A stretch of 64,000 nucleotides of DNA from Gemmatimonadota bacterium (GTDB taxonomy: Bacteria > Gemmatimonadota > Gemmatimonadetes > Gemmatimonadales > Gemmatimonadaceae). Under the pieces are notes generated by a model. It had not been told where the DNA came from and searched no databases. It saw nothing but the letters and a program-made list of their open reading frames with translations. The stretch covers positions 124,001-188,000 of the forward strand of contig JAZKBK010000004.1 in assembly GCA_040388625.1 (NCBI GenBank). Reading direction: 5' to 3'. This document shows, in pieces, positions 36,274-45,847 of this stretch. Within the stretch, counting starts at the first letter, position 1. The number at the start of each line of letters is the position of its first letter. The position numbers and the translations under genes are program-made.

Positions 36274-38076
36274 TCAAGCGCCGGCGTCTCCAAACATATC
36301 CAGATCACCCTTGACGGGCAATCCGTACCGCAGAAACGGGGCGTCGCCAAAGGCGGACCGGACTGCGCTGCGGAGCACCTGCTCCACTTCCTCGGCCGTA
36401 CCGGCCAGCATCGCCGAGTCAGCCGCCGCCCGGGCCACGTCCACGCTTATCCCACGGATGACCCGTTTCACGAGCGCCACCGACTGGGCGCCAACGCTCA
36501 GCTGGCGAACTCCCAGCCCGATGAGCGCGAACGCCATCAGGGGCTGTGATGCCATTTCGCCGCAGACAGCCACCTCCAGACCTGCGGCAGTGCCGGCCTG
36601 GACGGTACGCCGGATCAGCCTCAACACCGACGGATGCAACGGCGTGAAGCGGGCGGCCAGATTCACGTTGCCGCGGTCGACGGCGAGCGTGTACTGAACG
36701 AGATCGTTCGTACCGATGCTGAAGAACGCGACTTCGGGTGCCAGGATGTCAGCGCCGATCGCCGCAGCCGGCGTCTCCACCATAACACCCAGCGGTACGT
36801 CGCTCCGATGCTCGACACCGCGCGCGGTGAGCTCATCGGATGCTTCCATGAGCAGTCGCCGCGCGGCGCGCACTTCATCCAGCGTGACGATCAACGGCAG
36901 CATGATGCGCACGTCGCCGAACATTGCTGCCCGCAACAGCGCACGCAGCTGAGTCTTGAACAGCTCGGGCTCGTCCAGACAGACACGAATCGCGCGCCAG
37001 CCGAGGAAGGGATTCGCCTCGGTGGCATATCCGCGAATCGGCAGCTTGTCACCGCCCACGTCGAATGTGCGAATGACGACGGGATGGTTTCCGAATGCGC
37101 GCACGACGCCCTGATACGCGCGGAACTGCTCTTCCTCGTCCGGCATCGTTGCGCGACCGACGGCGAGGAATTCGGTGCGCATCAATCCCACACCTTCCGC
37201 ACCACTCCCGGCAGCGGCGGCCGCCTCGTCCGGCAGGTCGACGTTCGCGCGCAGTATGATTCGCACTCCGTCCAGCGTGACCGGTTCCGCGGTCGCGATC
37301 GCGCGCATCGCCGCGTCATCCGACGCATCCCTCACCGCACGCTCGGCGTACGCCGCAATCTGCGCTTCGGTTGGATTCGGAACGACGACGCCCAGCGAGC
37401 CGTCGAGAATTACGCGATCTCCCGGATGCAACTGCGTTGTGGCGTCGCGGAGGCCAACCACCGCGGGGAGACCCAGAGACCGCGCGAGAATTGCAACGTG
37501 CGAGGTTCGCGTACCGGCGTCGGTCGCGATCGCGGCTATCGCGTCGCGATCCAGCTGCACGGTGAGACTGGGCGTCAGATCGTGCGTGACGAGTATCGCA
37601 TTGGAGCCCTTCGGCAGGTCCACCGGATCGCGGTCCGCAAGACCGAGCAGCATCGACAACACGCGGATGTGCACATCGGTGAGGTCGGCGACGCGCTCAC
37701 GCAGCATCTGATGCGTGTGTCGCGCGAAGCTCTGGCGCCAGTCCGCCATTACAAGGTCGAACGCCTTCTCCGCTCCGAGATTCTGTTGAATCAGAGCGCG
37801 CACGTTGTCCAGCAGTTCGACGTCGGCGAGCATTGCGAGCTGCACATCGAAGATGGCAGCCTCCTCCTCGCCTGCGTGCGCGCTGACGCGGTCCCGGATC
37901 TGGCCAAGGCGCGTCCGCGCCCGCGCGACCACGTCTTCGAATCGAGCGATTTCGGGACCGACCTGCTCGTCCGGGATGATGCGCTGCCGCACCTGTGGTA
38001 CTTCCCAGCGGAGAAGATGTACCGGTCCTACGACGATCCCTGGCGAGGCAGGCAGACCGACAATGGCGCGCGGCAC
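36274..38076 (-). CDS. ptsI: PTS Enzyme I (phosphoenolpyruvate-protein phosphotransferase)
   Basis: 600 residues. The N-terminus is GLPASPGIVVGPVHLL. The phospho-His is in GTRTSHVAILARSLGLPAVV, the PEP-binding domain has AEGVGLMRTEFL and GTNDLVQYTLAVDR, and the catalytic Cys is in VCGEMASQP. EI passes phosphate from PEP to HPr. It starts at GTG 38076, immediately after the ptsH stop. It is the last gene of the hpf-hprK-PTS operon, with metK following. Confidence 0.95.
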   Translation of the reverse strand: MPRAIVGLPASPGIVVGPVHLLRWEVPQVRQRIIPDEQVGPEIARFEDVVARARTRLGQIRDRVSAHAGEEEAAIFDVQLAMLADVELLDNVRALIQQNLGAEKAFDLVMADWRQSFARHTHQMLRERVADLTDVHIRVLSMLLGLADRDPVDLPKGSNAILVTHDLTPSLTVQLDRDAIAAIATDAGTRTSHVAILARSLGLPAVVGLRDATTQLHPGDRVILDGSLGVVVPNPTEAQIAAYAERAVRDASDDAAMRAIATAEPVTLDGVRIILRANVDLPDEAAAAAGSGAEGVGLMRTEFLAVGRATMPDEEEQFRAYQGVVRAFGNHPVVIRTFDVGGDKLPIRGYATEANPFLGWRAIRVCLDEPELFKTQLRALLRAAMFGDVRIMLPLIVTLDEVRAARRLLMEASDELTARGVEHRSDVPLGVMVETPAAAIGADILAPEVAFFSIGTNDLVQYTLAVDRGNVNLAARFTPLHPSVLRLIRRTVQAGTAAGLEVAVCGEMASQPLMAFALIGLGVRQLSVGAQSVALVKRVIRGISVDVARAAADSAMLAGTAEEVEQVLRSAVRSAFGDAPFLRYGLPVKGDLDMFGDAGA

Positions 38077-38343
38077 CTACCGTTCCCCGAACTTTGTCGC
38101 CACGAGTTCCGCCAGCGCATCGATCGCGGCGTCCGCATCCGGTCCCGTAGCGCGCAGAATTATCTCCGAGCCGCACTCGGCGGCCAGCATCATCACTCCC
38201 ATGATGCTCTTGCCGTTCACCTCGAGATCGTCGCGTACGATTGTAACATTGCTGGCGAACTTTCCGGCCGTCTTGACGATCTCGGCGGCAGGTCGCGCGT
38301 GGACTCCGTTCTTGTTCACGATCGTAACCGTTCGCTCCGCCAT
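38077..38343 (-). CDS. ptsH: Phosphocarrier protein HPr
   Basis: 88 residues from ATG 38343, whose TGATG overlaps the IID stop. The phospho-His is in NGVHARPAAEIVK (His ~16), and the regulatory Ser site is NGKSIMGVMML (Ser ~47), as needed for HPr kinase. It relays phosphate from EI to IIA and is the target of HprK encoded five genes upstream. Confidence 0.96.
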   Translation of the reverse strand: MAERTVTIVNKNGVHARPAAEIVKTAGKFASNVTIVRDDLEVNGKSIMGVMMLAAECGSEIILRATGPDADAAIDALAELVATKFGER

Positions 38344-39128
38344 CAACGTGCCACCGAGTAGAGGACAAAGATCGCCAGCACTCCGAGCGCGGCGCGCCAA
38401 CCCGTTGCACGTGCGCCGAAACGAGCAAGAATGACGGCGCCAATCACCGCGACGACTGCAACACCACCGGCGAGAACGCGCCCCGGTCCAATGATGCGCT
38501 GCAATGCGAGTGGCAGGATCAGTCCGGCAAGCACCGCCGAAATTCGTGCCAGCGCGGCGGGCCACTCTCTGAAAACCGGATTGGCAAGCGCGGGCGCGAC
38601 ACGCATTCCGCTTCTGAGTCCGACACGAAGCCCCCACGCCCTCAGCGCGACATGGCCAACATTGTAGACGCCAAGAAAGATACACACCACCGCCAGCGGG
38701 CCGGCTCCGAGCGCGAACGCTGCCAGAGCGATGAGCGAGCACAGCGGGAGCCAGCCGGCCCAGACAAGCTGGTCACCTACGCTGCCAAGCGGACCACAGA
38801 GAGCGGTCCTGAATCGCTCGATGCGGGCGGGGTTCTCGCCATCCAGCTCCGCCCGCGCGAGCGATCCCACGGCCACACCTGCGAGGTACGGATGCGCGTT
38901 GAAGTAGCGCGCCTGGCGGGCCATCGCGGAGTGGTATCGATCTTCGGGTAGATCCTTGAGCAAGGGTTTCATGCTGAACGCGATCCCGTTGCCGACCATC
39001 GTCTCGTAGTTCCACGAGCCCTGCACCGCGAAGAGCCGGATGAACGCCGCGGCGATGGCCGCCTTACCGACCGGCGCCGGAGTTCCAGGATCGCGACGCG
39101 CCCATTTGTGCAGCTGTGGTGCCGTCAT
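38343..39128 (-). CDS. PTS mannose-family EIID component
   Basis: 261 residues from ATG 39128 (4-base overlap with IIC). Family features are FAVQGSWNYETMVGNGIAFS, YFNAHPYLAGVAVGSLARAE and GPLGSVGDQLVWAGWLPLC, with several C-terminal membrane helices. IID pairs with IIC to form the sugar channel of mannose-type PTS. The specific sugar cannot be assigned. Longer readings add an Arg-rich stretch inside IIC and are rejected. Confidence 0.9.
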   Translation of the reverse strand: MTAPQLHKWARRDPGTPAPVGKAAIAAAFIRLFAVQGSWNYETMVGNGIAFSMKPLLKDLPEDRYHSAMARQARYFNAHPYLAGVAVGSLARAELDGENPARIERFRTALCGPLGSVGDQLVWAGWLPLCSLIALAAFALGAGPLAVVCIFLGVYNVGHVALRAWGLRVGLRSGMRVAPALANPVFREWPAALARISAVLAGLILPLALQRIIGPGRVLAGGVAVVAVIGAVILARFGARATGWRAALGVLAIFVLYSVAR

Positions 39129-39829
39129 TGCAGCAGCAACAGTGCGGTGCCGGCGCCGAGCCCGAGCACGAAGAGCCAACCCGCGCGCGCCGCACGGTGT
39201 GTGAGCGTCCAGATCGCGCCGGCGGCAACTGTGGCCGCGAGCGCTGTCACAACAGCGCGCGAATGAATCGCATCGACGCCCCAGATCGCGACGATCTCCT
39301 CCGACAGCGGAAATAGCACAATGAGCGCGACGAACGTCACGACGAAGCCGCGCACCAGGTCCATCGTGAGGCCGCGCAATTGCAGATTGTCAACGGCCAA
39401 TGCCGAGCCGGCATCGATCGCGGTGCGCAGTTGGCGCGCCTGATGTGCATTCCAGGTTCGCACCCACACCATGCTTCGGCTGCTGAATACCGCGGTCGCG
39501 AGCGCCGTGAACATCGCGACTGGAAGTGCGCCCGCCGCGCCTGCCGGCTGGCCAGCCATCACCACTCCGCCCACGACACCAGCGGTTCCCCACTCTGCGT
39601 AACGCGATGCGCCGAATGGGAGGGTCTCGAGCGCGATCAGCTCGAGCACCGCACCGATCAGGAGTCCCGCCGCCGGCCGTCCGACGAACGCGCCGCCAAG
39701 CGTGGCTGATACAAGAGGGCGCGACAACATCATCTGCGGAAAGCTTACCATGTCCAACCCCGTCACAGCTCCCAGCAGCGATACAGGCACTATGCTGAAG
39801 AGGATGGATTCGACTGTCACGTCATGCAT
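39125..39829 (-). CDS. PTS mannose-family EIIC component
   Basis: 234 residues, mostly hydrophobic (about seven helices). It has VTGLDMVSFPQMMLSRPLV, a GGAFVGRPAAGLLIGAVLEL stretch, then LPFGASRYAEWG, typical of IIC-Man. It overlaps the IIB end by 13 bases. With IID it forms the membrane channel. The sequence is somewhat short compared with E. coli ManY (266). Confidence 0.87.
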   Translation of the reverse strand: MHDVTVESILFSIVPVSLLGAVTGLDMVSFPQMMLSRPLVSATLGGAFVGRPAAGLLIGAVLELIALETLPFGASRYAEWGTAGVVGGVVMAGQPAGAAGALPVAMFTALATAVFSSRSMVWVRTWNAHQARQLRTAIDAGSALAVDNLQLRGLTMDLVRGFVVTFVALIVLFPLSEEIVAIWGVDAIHSRAVVTALAATVAAGAIWTLTHRAARAGWLFVLGLGAGTALLLLQ

Positions 39830-40308
39830 CCGCGCAGCAACTCTTCCAGCGAGTGACTGGGCGCAGATGGAACGTCCTGCGCGGTGACGACCACGCCCAG
39901 CTCGGCCATGCTGCGCAGATCCTGCTCTTCGCCTTTGGTGAGGAACACGTAGCGCATCTTCTGCGTGCGATCCTCACGGTGATGAATGCCGCCAACGTTG
40001 ACCGACGTGATCGGCAGCGCCGCAGTGCGCGCAAGCTGCAACATCGCTTCCACGGTTCCCGTGAGCACCATTCCCGTGCGCCGATCGGACGCGTATTTCG
40101 CGATCTCGCGCGCCGCGTCGCTCGTTGACGCGAAATACACATCCATGCTCGGCGGAACACCGAGGCGGTAGAGCTCCTGTTCCCAGTCGGATTCTGCGAC
40201 CGCGTCGTCGACCAGAAGGATGAAGCCAAGATCCAGTGGCTGCCCCCAGCCAACGACGACCTGTCCGTGTATCAATCGGTCGTCGATTCGGTAGAGCGCT
40301 ATCGGCAT
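39817..40308 (-). CDS. PTS mannose-family EIIB component
   Basis: 163 residues. The N-terminal active site is YRIDDRLIHGQVVVGW, with the phospho-His near 14, and VDDAVAESDWEQ follows; ITSVNVGGIHHRE is the conserved later motif. It receives phosphate from IIA and gives it to the sugar. It starts one base after the IIA stop. Confidence 0.93.
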   Translation of the reverse strand: MPIALYRIDDRLIHGQVVVGWGQPLDLGFILLVDDAVAESDWEQELYRLGVPPSMDVYFASTSDAAREIAKYASDRRTGMVLTGTVEAMLQLARTAALPITSVNVGGIHHREDRTQKMRYVFLTKGEEQDLRSMAELGVVVTAQDVPSAPSHSLEELLRGCMT

Positions 40309-40701
40309 TCAGATCCCGACGGAGGCAATGGCTGCGCGCCCCTTCTCGACCGCACGTGCGGTCGATTCACCCGCGGGCATCTGCGCGTCGCAGAAAACGA
40401 AGTCCATCAGCGCGGCAAGGCTGACGCCGGTTACGACGATGAGGCCCGGGGTATCGTGCTGCACGCGGCGCGCGGCAAATGTCGCGCTGCCGCCGGGCAG
40501 GTCAGTGAACACCACGTTCACGCCGTGCAATGCCAGCAGATCGCGCAGCCCGCTCTCGATCTCCGCGCGTCCCAACCCGACGTTGGAGAAAGGAATGAGA
40601 GCATTGCCGCGTCCGGTTATCTGTTCGACCGCCGAGACCAGACCGCCTGGAAGTGCGCCGTGTCCGGCGACAATCGCGCGCGGCGCGACGTCAGGATCCA
40701 T
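40309..40701 (-). CDS. PTS mannose-family EIIA component
   Basis: 130 residues. The phospho-His is in AIVAGHGALPGGLVSAVEQI (His ~14). A later strand, GVNVVFTDLPGGSATFAARR, and GVSLAALMDFVF complete the IIA-Man fold. It is separate from IIB (not fused as in E. coli ManX). It directly follows hprK with no gap, as in regulatory or incomplete PTS loci of some other phyla. Confidence 0.92.
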   Translation of the reverse strand: MDPDVAPRAIVAGHGALPGGLVSAVEQITGRGNALIPFSNVGLGRAEIESGLRDLLALHGVNVVFTDLPGGSATFAARRVQHDTPGLIVVTGVSLAALMDFVFCDAQMPAGESTARAVEKGRAAIASVGI

Positions 40702-41673
40702 CTACTCGACATCCTCCTGCAGGTAGCGCCGGATCGCTGATGCCTTCTGCATCCGTTGAATCAGGCGCTCGTTGAACTGTTCCGCCGGATTTATTCCGGA
40801 GTAGTGCAGAAGATGGTTCATTGCAATCACCTCCGCTATGACCGTGATGTTCTTTCCGGGATTCAGCGGTATGGTGATCTTGGGAATCTCGACGCCCAGG
40901 ATGCTCGCCGTGGAGGTGTCGAGACCGGTGCGTTCCACCGGCGCGTTGCGATCCCAGGTCTCGAGATGCACCACAACTTCGATGCGCTTCTGCTGCCGCA
41001 CCGAGCGAATGCCGAAGATGGACGGGATGTTGATGAGCCCGACGCCCCGAATTTCCATGTGGTGTGCCGCCATCTCGTGCGCGCGGCCGATGAGCAGGTC
41101 GTGGCCGCGCCGCGATACGATTACCAGATCGTCGGCAACCAGACGATGGCCCCGCTCGACGAGATCCAGCACGCACTCCGATTTCCCGATTCCGCTCGCG
41201 CCGGTAAAGAAGAGGCCCACTCCGTAAACGTCAGCGAGCGAGCCATGCAGCGTGGTTGTCGGAGCAAATAATTCTTCCAGCGCCGGTTTCACGCCACTGT
41301 AGAATTGTGCCGTCGATAGTGCCGTCCGAATCAGCGCCGTTTCGGCATCACGCGCCTGCTCGCGCAATCCGTCCGGTGGCTCCTGGCCCTTGGTGATGAA
41401 TACGGCCGGAAGATGGAAGGAGAAGAACAGCTTGATGATCTCCTCGCGCCGCGCGGAATCGAGCGAGTTGAGATAACTCACCTCCGTCTCGCCGAGTACC
41501 TGAAGCCGATCCGATACGAAGCGTCCGACGTAACCCGACAGCGCCAGGCCGGGACTGGAAATTTCCGGTCCCGGTAGATGGCGCTGGAGTCCCACGCCGC
41601 CGCCCAGATCATCGAGTTGCAGCGGGTCGGCGAGCCGTTCAAACAGCTCGCCGACAGTGGGATGGCGCGTCAC
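40702..41673 (-). CDS. hprK: HPr kinase/phosphorylase
   Basis: 323 residues. The N-terminal domain is ~1-140; the kinase core has Walker A TGASGIGKSECVLDLVERGH and VADDLVIVSRRG. MEIRGVGLINIPSIFG is the HprK signature, and the C-terminus is EKASAIRRYLQEDVE-like. It phosphorylates Ser-46 of HPr using ATP or PPi and reverses this with Pi. It starts with GTG 41673, overlapping the hpf stop. No rapZ lies between it and IIA. Confidence 0.94.
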   Translation of the reverse strand: MTRHPTVGELFERLADPLQLDDLGGGVGLQRHLPGPEISSPGLALSGYVGRFVSDRLQVLGETEVSYLNSLDSARREEIIKLFFSFHLPAVFITKGQEPPDGLREQARDAETALIRTALSTAQFYSGVKPALEELFAPTTTLHGSLADVYGVGLFFTGASGIGKSECVLDLVERGHRLVADDLVIVSRRGHDLLIGRAHEMAAHHMEIRGVGLINIPSIFGIRSVRQQKRIEVVVHLETWDRNAPVERTGLDTSTASILGVEIPKITIPLNPGKNITVIAEVIAMNHLLHYSGINPAEQFNERLIQRMQKASAIRRYLQEDVE

Positions 41674-41984
41674 GCGCGCAGCTCGGCCTCGTGAACCTGT
41701 TTCTTCTTCGCAGTCTTGAGGCGGCGAATCTGCGCATCCAGCTTGGCGATCGCGTTGGTCAACGCCGGCTCGTGATACTTCCCTTCACCCTTTGCGACGA
41801 GATTGTCGAAGTGCGGTGCACGCAGCACCAGTTCCACGGTTTTCTTGACGCCGTCCTCGCTCACCCAGACGTCGGCGTCGACTGGTCTGCCGAGATGCTC
41901 CATCAACTTCTGAACTCCTTCCTCCGCTTTCATGCGAAGCCCGTCCGTGATCTCGGCCTGATGTCCGTGGAATTGGATATCCAT
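41670..41984 (-). CDS. hpf: Ribosome hibernation promoting factor, short form (HPF/RaiA family)
   Basis: 104 residues. MDIQFHGHQAEITDGLRMKA opens the fold, then DADVWVSEDGVKKTVELVLR and a Lys-rich C-terminal KTAKKKQ. The length fits short HPF or YfiA, with no dimerising C-terminal domain. It binds the 30S A-site region and stops translation in stationary phase. Placement upstream of hprK parallels rpoN-hpf-ptsN neighbourhoods in Proteobacteria. Confidence 0.85.
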   Translation of the reverse strand: MDIQFHGHQAEITDGLRMKAEEGVQKLMEHLGRPVDADVWVSEDGVKKTVELVLRAPHFDNLVAKGEGKYHEPALTNAIAKLDAQIRRLKTAKKKQVHEAELRA

Positions 41985-41985
41985 G

Positions 41986-43089
41986 CTACGCTCCCCTGGC
42001 TACATGTTGGAGATGTGCCAACGTCTCTGCCGCTGCGCGTTCCCATGTGAAGGTTTCGGCGAAACGGCGCGCGTTGGCTCCTAAGGTCGTGACGAGCTCT
42101 GGTGAATCAAGCAACCCTCTCATGGCAGCCGCATATGCAGCCACATCCGAACCCGGAACAAGAAAACCGGTATCGCCATCAACCACCGACTCCCTGATGC
42201 CAGGCGAGTCCGCGGCGATCACCGGTGTACCGCACGCTGCTGACTCCAAGTTACTGATTCCCCAGCCCTCTTTGGGAGAGGCAAGAACAGTCGCCCATGA
42301 ACGCCGCAACAGATCCCGCTTTCCCACTTCCGTGATATACCCCAGGAACCGAACCCGGTCCTCGATGTTGAGTTTGGTCACGAGTGATTCCAGCCGGTCA
42401 CGATCATCACCCTTGCCTGCAATCTCCAGGCGAGCTTCGCGCGCATCGAGCAAGGCGAAGGCTCTCACAACGAGATCGACCCGTTTGTAGCGCTTCAACC
42501 TGCCCAGATAGGAGAATAAGGGAGTTTCCGAACGTACGTTCGGATCAGGCGTGAGGGTCTCGACATCGACTCCGTTGTATATGACCTCGATGCGATCGGC
42601 GGGGATGCCGCGAACTACCAGGTCGTCGCGGGTGCTCTGGCTGACTGCCTGAAACGCAACGCCACGGTAGCCGATGCCCAGGGGGCGTTCGGCGAGCCAC
42701 GTCGCCGCGGCAACCGGCAGCGACTCCTCCCGGAACGCAGTCGTGCCGAACAGATGGTGCGTGATGACCACGAGCTTGCGCGGCTTCCACCGCGGCGTAT
42801 AGAGCGGAATCTTGTTCAGATCCTCGACGACGATGTCGTAGTCGTGTTTCGCGACCAGCGCCTGGTATGCACTGTGGGCGTGAAGCGGGAAGGAAAAACG
42901 CGAGCCGACGCGATGGACGTGAATTCCATCCAGTATGACGTCGGTCGCAGCGCCGGCGAACCCGCTGCACAACAGATCGACTTCGTGACCGCTGTCCACT
43001 ATGCGGCCGAATACTTCGTGCAGATGCAGCTCCGCGCCACCAGCATGCGGGTTCTCACGATCCTGCCAGTTGATGACGAGGATGCGCAA
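41986..43089 (-). CDS. Glycosyltransferase family 4
   Basis: 367 residues from TTG 43089, 3 bases after the nusB stop. The N-terminal domain has LVINWQDRENPHAGGAELHL, typical of a GT4 sub-family with the conserved HAGGAE loop. The donor domain has SYLGRLKRYKRVDLVVRAFA, EIAGKGDDRDRLESL and KEGWGISNLESAACGTPVIA (the E-x7-E region). It probably makes a cell-surface glycolipid or polysaccharide; the acceptor is unknown. It is located between nusB and hpf, away from the main glycan cluster. Confidence 0.85.
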   Translation of the reverse strand: MRILVINWQDRENPHAGGAELHLHEVFGRIVDSGHEVDLLCSGFAGAATDVILDGIHVHRVGSRFSFPLHAHSAYQALVAKHDYDIVVEDLNKIPLYTPRWKPRKLVVITHHLFGTTAFREESLPVAAATWLAERPLGIGYRGVAFQAVSQSTRDDLVVRGIPADRIEVIYNGVDVETLTPDPNVRSETPLFSYLGRLKRYKRVDLVVRAFALLDAREARLEIAGKGDDRDRLESLVTKLNIEDRVRFLGYITEVGKRDLLRRSWATVLASPKEGWGISNLESAACGTPVIAADSPGIRESVVDGDTGFLVPGSDVAAYAAAMRGLLDSPELVTTLGANARRFAETFTWERAAAETLAHLQHVARGA

Positions 43090-43092
43090 CGG

Positions 43093-43503
43093 TCAGAGCA
43101 TACCCTGCTGGCGCGCGTACGCGTCGAGCACTCCGTTCACGAAGCGCGCGCTCTGCTCGCTCCCGTAACGCTCTGCAAGCCGGACTGATTCCTTGATCAC
43201 GACGCGCGGTGGCGTGGTGCCCTGCAACAGTTCGGCGATCGCGAGTCGCAGCACCGATCGCTCGATCGCGCCGATGCGGCTCAGCCGCCAGTTCGTCGTT
43301 ACGGCACTCAGCGACCTGTCGATCTCCTCGCCGCGTGCCATCAGGATGCGAACGAGGAATCCGGCAAATTGTTGCTCTTCCTGTGATACGACGAGGTCGT
43401 CCCACACCTGCTGCGCAACGCGATCCAAAGCGGTGCCATCGCGCATGTCCCACGCATACAACGCCTGCAGCGCGCGTGAGCGCGCGCGCGACTCAACCCT
43501 CAT
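43093..43503 (-). CDS. nusB: Transcription antitermination factor NusB
   Basis: 136 residues, all helical. SRARSRALQALYAWDMRDG is the N-terminal RNA-binding start; IGAIERSVLRLAIAELLQG and PPRVVIKESVRLAERYGSEQ, then SARFVNGVLDA are the NusB hallmarks. It acts with NusE (S10) in rRNA antitermination. It overlaps ribH by 11 bases; the rib-nusB link is common across bacteria. Confidence 0.96.
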   Translation of the reverse strand: MRVESRARSRALQALYAWDMRDGTALDRVAQQVWDDLVVSQEEQQFAGFLVRILMARGEEIDRSLSAVTTNWRLSRIGAIERSVLRLAIAELLQGTTPPRVVIKESVRLAERYGSEQSARFVNGVLDAYARQQGML

Positions 43504-43972
43504 CGGCTGGCTCGATCTGATCCAGGACGTCGGTCGTCTCGAGCGCCGCTACAGCGGCATCCCAGCCCTTGTTTCCGTGTACGCCTCCAGCGCGAGCGAG
43601 CGCCTGATCCATGGTGTCGCAGGTCAACAGCCCGAAACCGATCGGGATTCCGGCATCGATGCACACCAGCGCGAGGCCGCGAGACGCCTCACCCGCAACG
43701 AAATCGAAGTGCGGTGTATCGCCCCGGATGACCGCGCCAAGTGCGACGAGCGCATCGTAGCGTCCGCTCTCGAGCGCGCGGCGCGCGGCGAGCGGCAGCT
43801 CCCACGCGCCGGGCACCCAGACCACATCGATGTCGTCGAATGCCACCTCGTGCGCGACCAGCGCCTCCAGGGCACCGTCGACGAGCGGACGTGTGATCGT
43901 TTCGTTGAAGCGACTCGCGACGACCACTACACGTCGCCCCGAGCCGCGCGGTGTTCCGTTGAACTCTGCCAT
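43493..43972 (-). CDS. ribH: 6,7-dimethyl-8-ribityllumazine synthase
   Basis: 159 residues. VVVVASRFNETITRPLVDGA, VPGAWELPLAARRALESG, ALGAVIRGDTPHFDFVAGEA (catalytic His) and FGLLTCDTMDQALARAGG are the RibH signatures. It condenses the RibBA and RibD products. It lies 44 bases after ribBA and overlaps nusB. Confidence 0.97.
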   Translation of the reverse strand: MAEFNGTPRGSGRRVVVVASRFNETITRPLVDGALEALVAHEVAFDDIDVVWVPGAWELPLAARRALESGRYDALVALGAVIRGDTPHFDFVAGEASRGLALVCIDAGIPIGFGLLTCDTMDQALARAGGVHGNKGWDAAVAALETTDVLDQIEPADEG

Positions 43973-44016
43973 TGATTTCGTTTAGGTGCGTTGCACGCAG
44001 TTGCAGGCCGTCGCAG

Positions 44017-45246
44017 TTACGACGCGAGCAGATGCCCGAGCTTCGCCTGCTTTGTCTTCAGATAATGCGCGTTTTCGCTGGTGGACGGTGGCACTATCGG
44101 CACTCGGTCATCGACCGTGAGCCCGTATCCCTCCAGTCCGATGAGCTTGCGCGGATTGTTCGTCATCACGCGCATCGAGCGCAGGCCGAGATCGAGCAGT
44201 ATCTGCGCGCCAATTCCGTAGTTGCGCAGGTCGGGACCGAAGCCGAGCGCCTCGTTCGCCTCGACGGTGTCCTTGCCCTCGTCCTGTAGCTGGTAGGCCT
44301 TGAGCTTGTTCAGCAGGCCGATGCCGCGCCCTTCCTGATCGAGATATACGATGACACCCCGCCCTTCCGCCTGGATCATCTCCATCGCCGTGTCGAGCTG
44401 CCAGCCGCAATCGCAGCGCTGCGAGTGGAACACGTCGCCGGTAAGGCACTTGGAGTGCATTCTGACGAGCACGCCCGACTCGCCCAGTACATGTCCATGT
44501 ACGAGCGCCACGTGCTCGTGTTGATCGACGTCGTTGCGATAGCCGATGATGCGCCACTCGCCATAATTCGTCGGAAGGCGTGCCTCCGCGATGCGATGCA
44601 CCAGTCGCTCGGTGCGCAAGCGGTACGCGACGAGCTGCGCAACCGTGACGAACGTGAGCCCGTGCTTGCGAGCGAAGAGCTCCAGCTGTGGCCTCCGAGC
44701 CGCGCTTCCGTCCTCGTTGAGTATCTCGCAGATGACTCCAGCGGGACGCATGCCGGAAAGCCGCGCAAGATCGATGGCCGCCTCGGTGTGACCCACGCGT
44801 TGCAGCACGCCACCCTCGCGTGCACGCAGCGGAAATACGTGGCCCGGACGTCTGAGATCGCCACGTGTCGTGCTCGGATCCACCGCGACTCTGATCGTCG
44901 CGGCGCGATCGTGCGCGCTGATGCCGGTCGTGACGCCAAAGCGAGGCGCAGCATCGATGCTGACAGTGAACGCAGTGCGTTGCTCCTCGGTATTGAAGTC
45001 GCTCATCTGCGGAAGGTCGAGATGATCGGCTCGTTCGCCAGTCAACGCGAGACAGATGAGTCCGCCCGCCTTCCGAATCATGAAGTTCACGCCTTCAGCC
45101 GTTATGTGTTCGGCGGCGCAGATCAGATCGCCTTCGTTCTCGCGATCGTCGTCGTCAGCTACAATCACCATCTTGCCCGCCGCGATGTCGCGCAGCGCCT
45201 GCTCGATGGTTCCAAATCTGGGTTCAGGCAATTCGGACTCAGGCAT
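44017..45246 (-). CDS. ribBA: Bifunctional 3,4-DHBP synthase / GTP cyclohydrolase II
   Basis: 409 residues. The RibB half (about 1-205) has [18 protein letters not shown] and [19 protein letters not shown]. The RibA half has [18 protein letters not shown] (Zn Cys residues), [20 protein letters not shown] and [18 protein letters not shown]. Both active sites look intact. It supplies the two precursors of riboflavin. Its start overlaps the ribE end by 8 bases. Confidence 0.97.
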   Translation of the reverse strand: MPESELPEPRFGTIEQALRDIAAGKMVIVADDDDRENEGDLICAAEHITAEGVNFMIRKAGGLICLALTGERADHLDLPQMSDFNTEEQRTAFTVSIDAAPRFGVTTGISAHDRAATIRVAVDPSTTRGDLRRPGHVFPLRAREGGVLQRVGHTEAAIDLARLSGMRPAGVICEILNEDGSAARRPQLELFARKHGLTFVTVAQLVAYRLRTERLVHRIAEARLPTNYGEWRIIGYRNDVDQHEHVALVHGHVLGESGVLVRMHSKCLTGDVFHSQRCDCGWQLDTAMEMIQAEGRGVIVYLDQEGRGIGLLNKLKAYQLQDEGKDTVEANEALGFGPDLRNYGIGAQILLDLGLRSMRVMTNNPRKLIGLEGYGLTVDDRVPIVPPSTSENAHYLKTKQAKLGHLLAS

Positions 45247-45844
45247 CGACCGTCTCCGTATATGGGGTCAACAGCCGCCGCACGTACTTCCCGATCATAT
45301 CAGCTTCAATGTGAACGCGCGCACCGGGGCGCAGATCGCCAAGAGTGGTGTGGCGCAACGTGAAGTCGATGAGTGATATCTGAAGAACGCGATCCGCCGG
45401 CAGAGCATTGACGGTGAGGCTGACGCCATCCACCGCGACGGAGCCGACGGGAACGAACGACGCGAACATGTCAGCCGACACATCGATGTCGATTAGGAGA
45501 GCATCGGCGTCACGCCGTACTTCGCGCACGACGCCGACCTCATCCACATGTCCCTGGACCAGGTGGCCACCGAGGCGGTCGCCGAGCCGCATGGCGCGCT
45601 CGAGATTGACGCGTGTGCCGACAGTCCAGCCGTCGATCGCAGTGCGGCCAAGCGTGGTGACGATCGCCGCGGCGGTGAACCATCCATCGCCCGATTCTCG
45701 CACCGTGAGACAGGCTCCGTTCACCGCTATGCTCTCACCAGAGACAAGGGCTTCGTAACCAGCACGAATCCGAAACTCCCGACCCGCGTCCGTATCGGCG
45801 ACGCGGTCGATGGTTCCGACCTCATCAATCAGTCCAGTAAACAT
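45239..45844 (-). CDS. ribE: Riboflavin synthase alpha chain
   Basis: 201 residues with two lumazine-binding repeats: MFTGLIDEVGTIDRV with SIAVNGACLTV, and GHVDEVGVVREVRRD with VAVDGVSLTVNALP. It forms riboflavin from two lumazine molecules. It lies 3 bases after ribD and overlaps ribBA. Confidence 0.97.
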   Translation of the reverse strand: MFTGLIDEVGTIDRVADTDAGREFRIRAGYEALVSGESIAVNGACLTVRESGDGWFTAAAIVTTLGRTAIDGWTVGTRVNLERAMRLGDRLGGHLVQGHVDEVGVVREVRRDADALLIDIDVSADMFASFVPVGSVAVDGVSLTVNALPADRVLQISLIDFTLRHTTLGDLRPGARVHIEADMIGKYVRRLLTPYTETVDA

Positions 45845-45847
45845 TCT

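Noticed and set aside
36634..38361. 575-aa plus-strand ORF opposite ptsI/ptsH
   Set aside because: Antisense shadow of ptsI and ptsH, with no domain.
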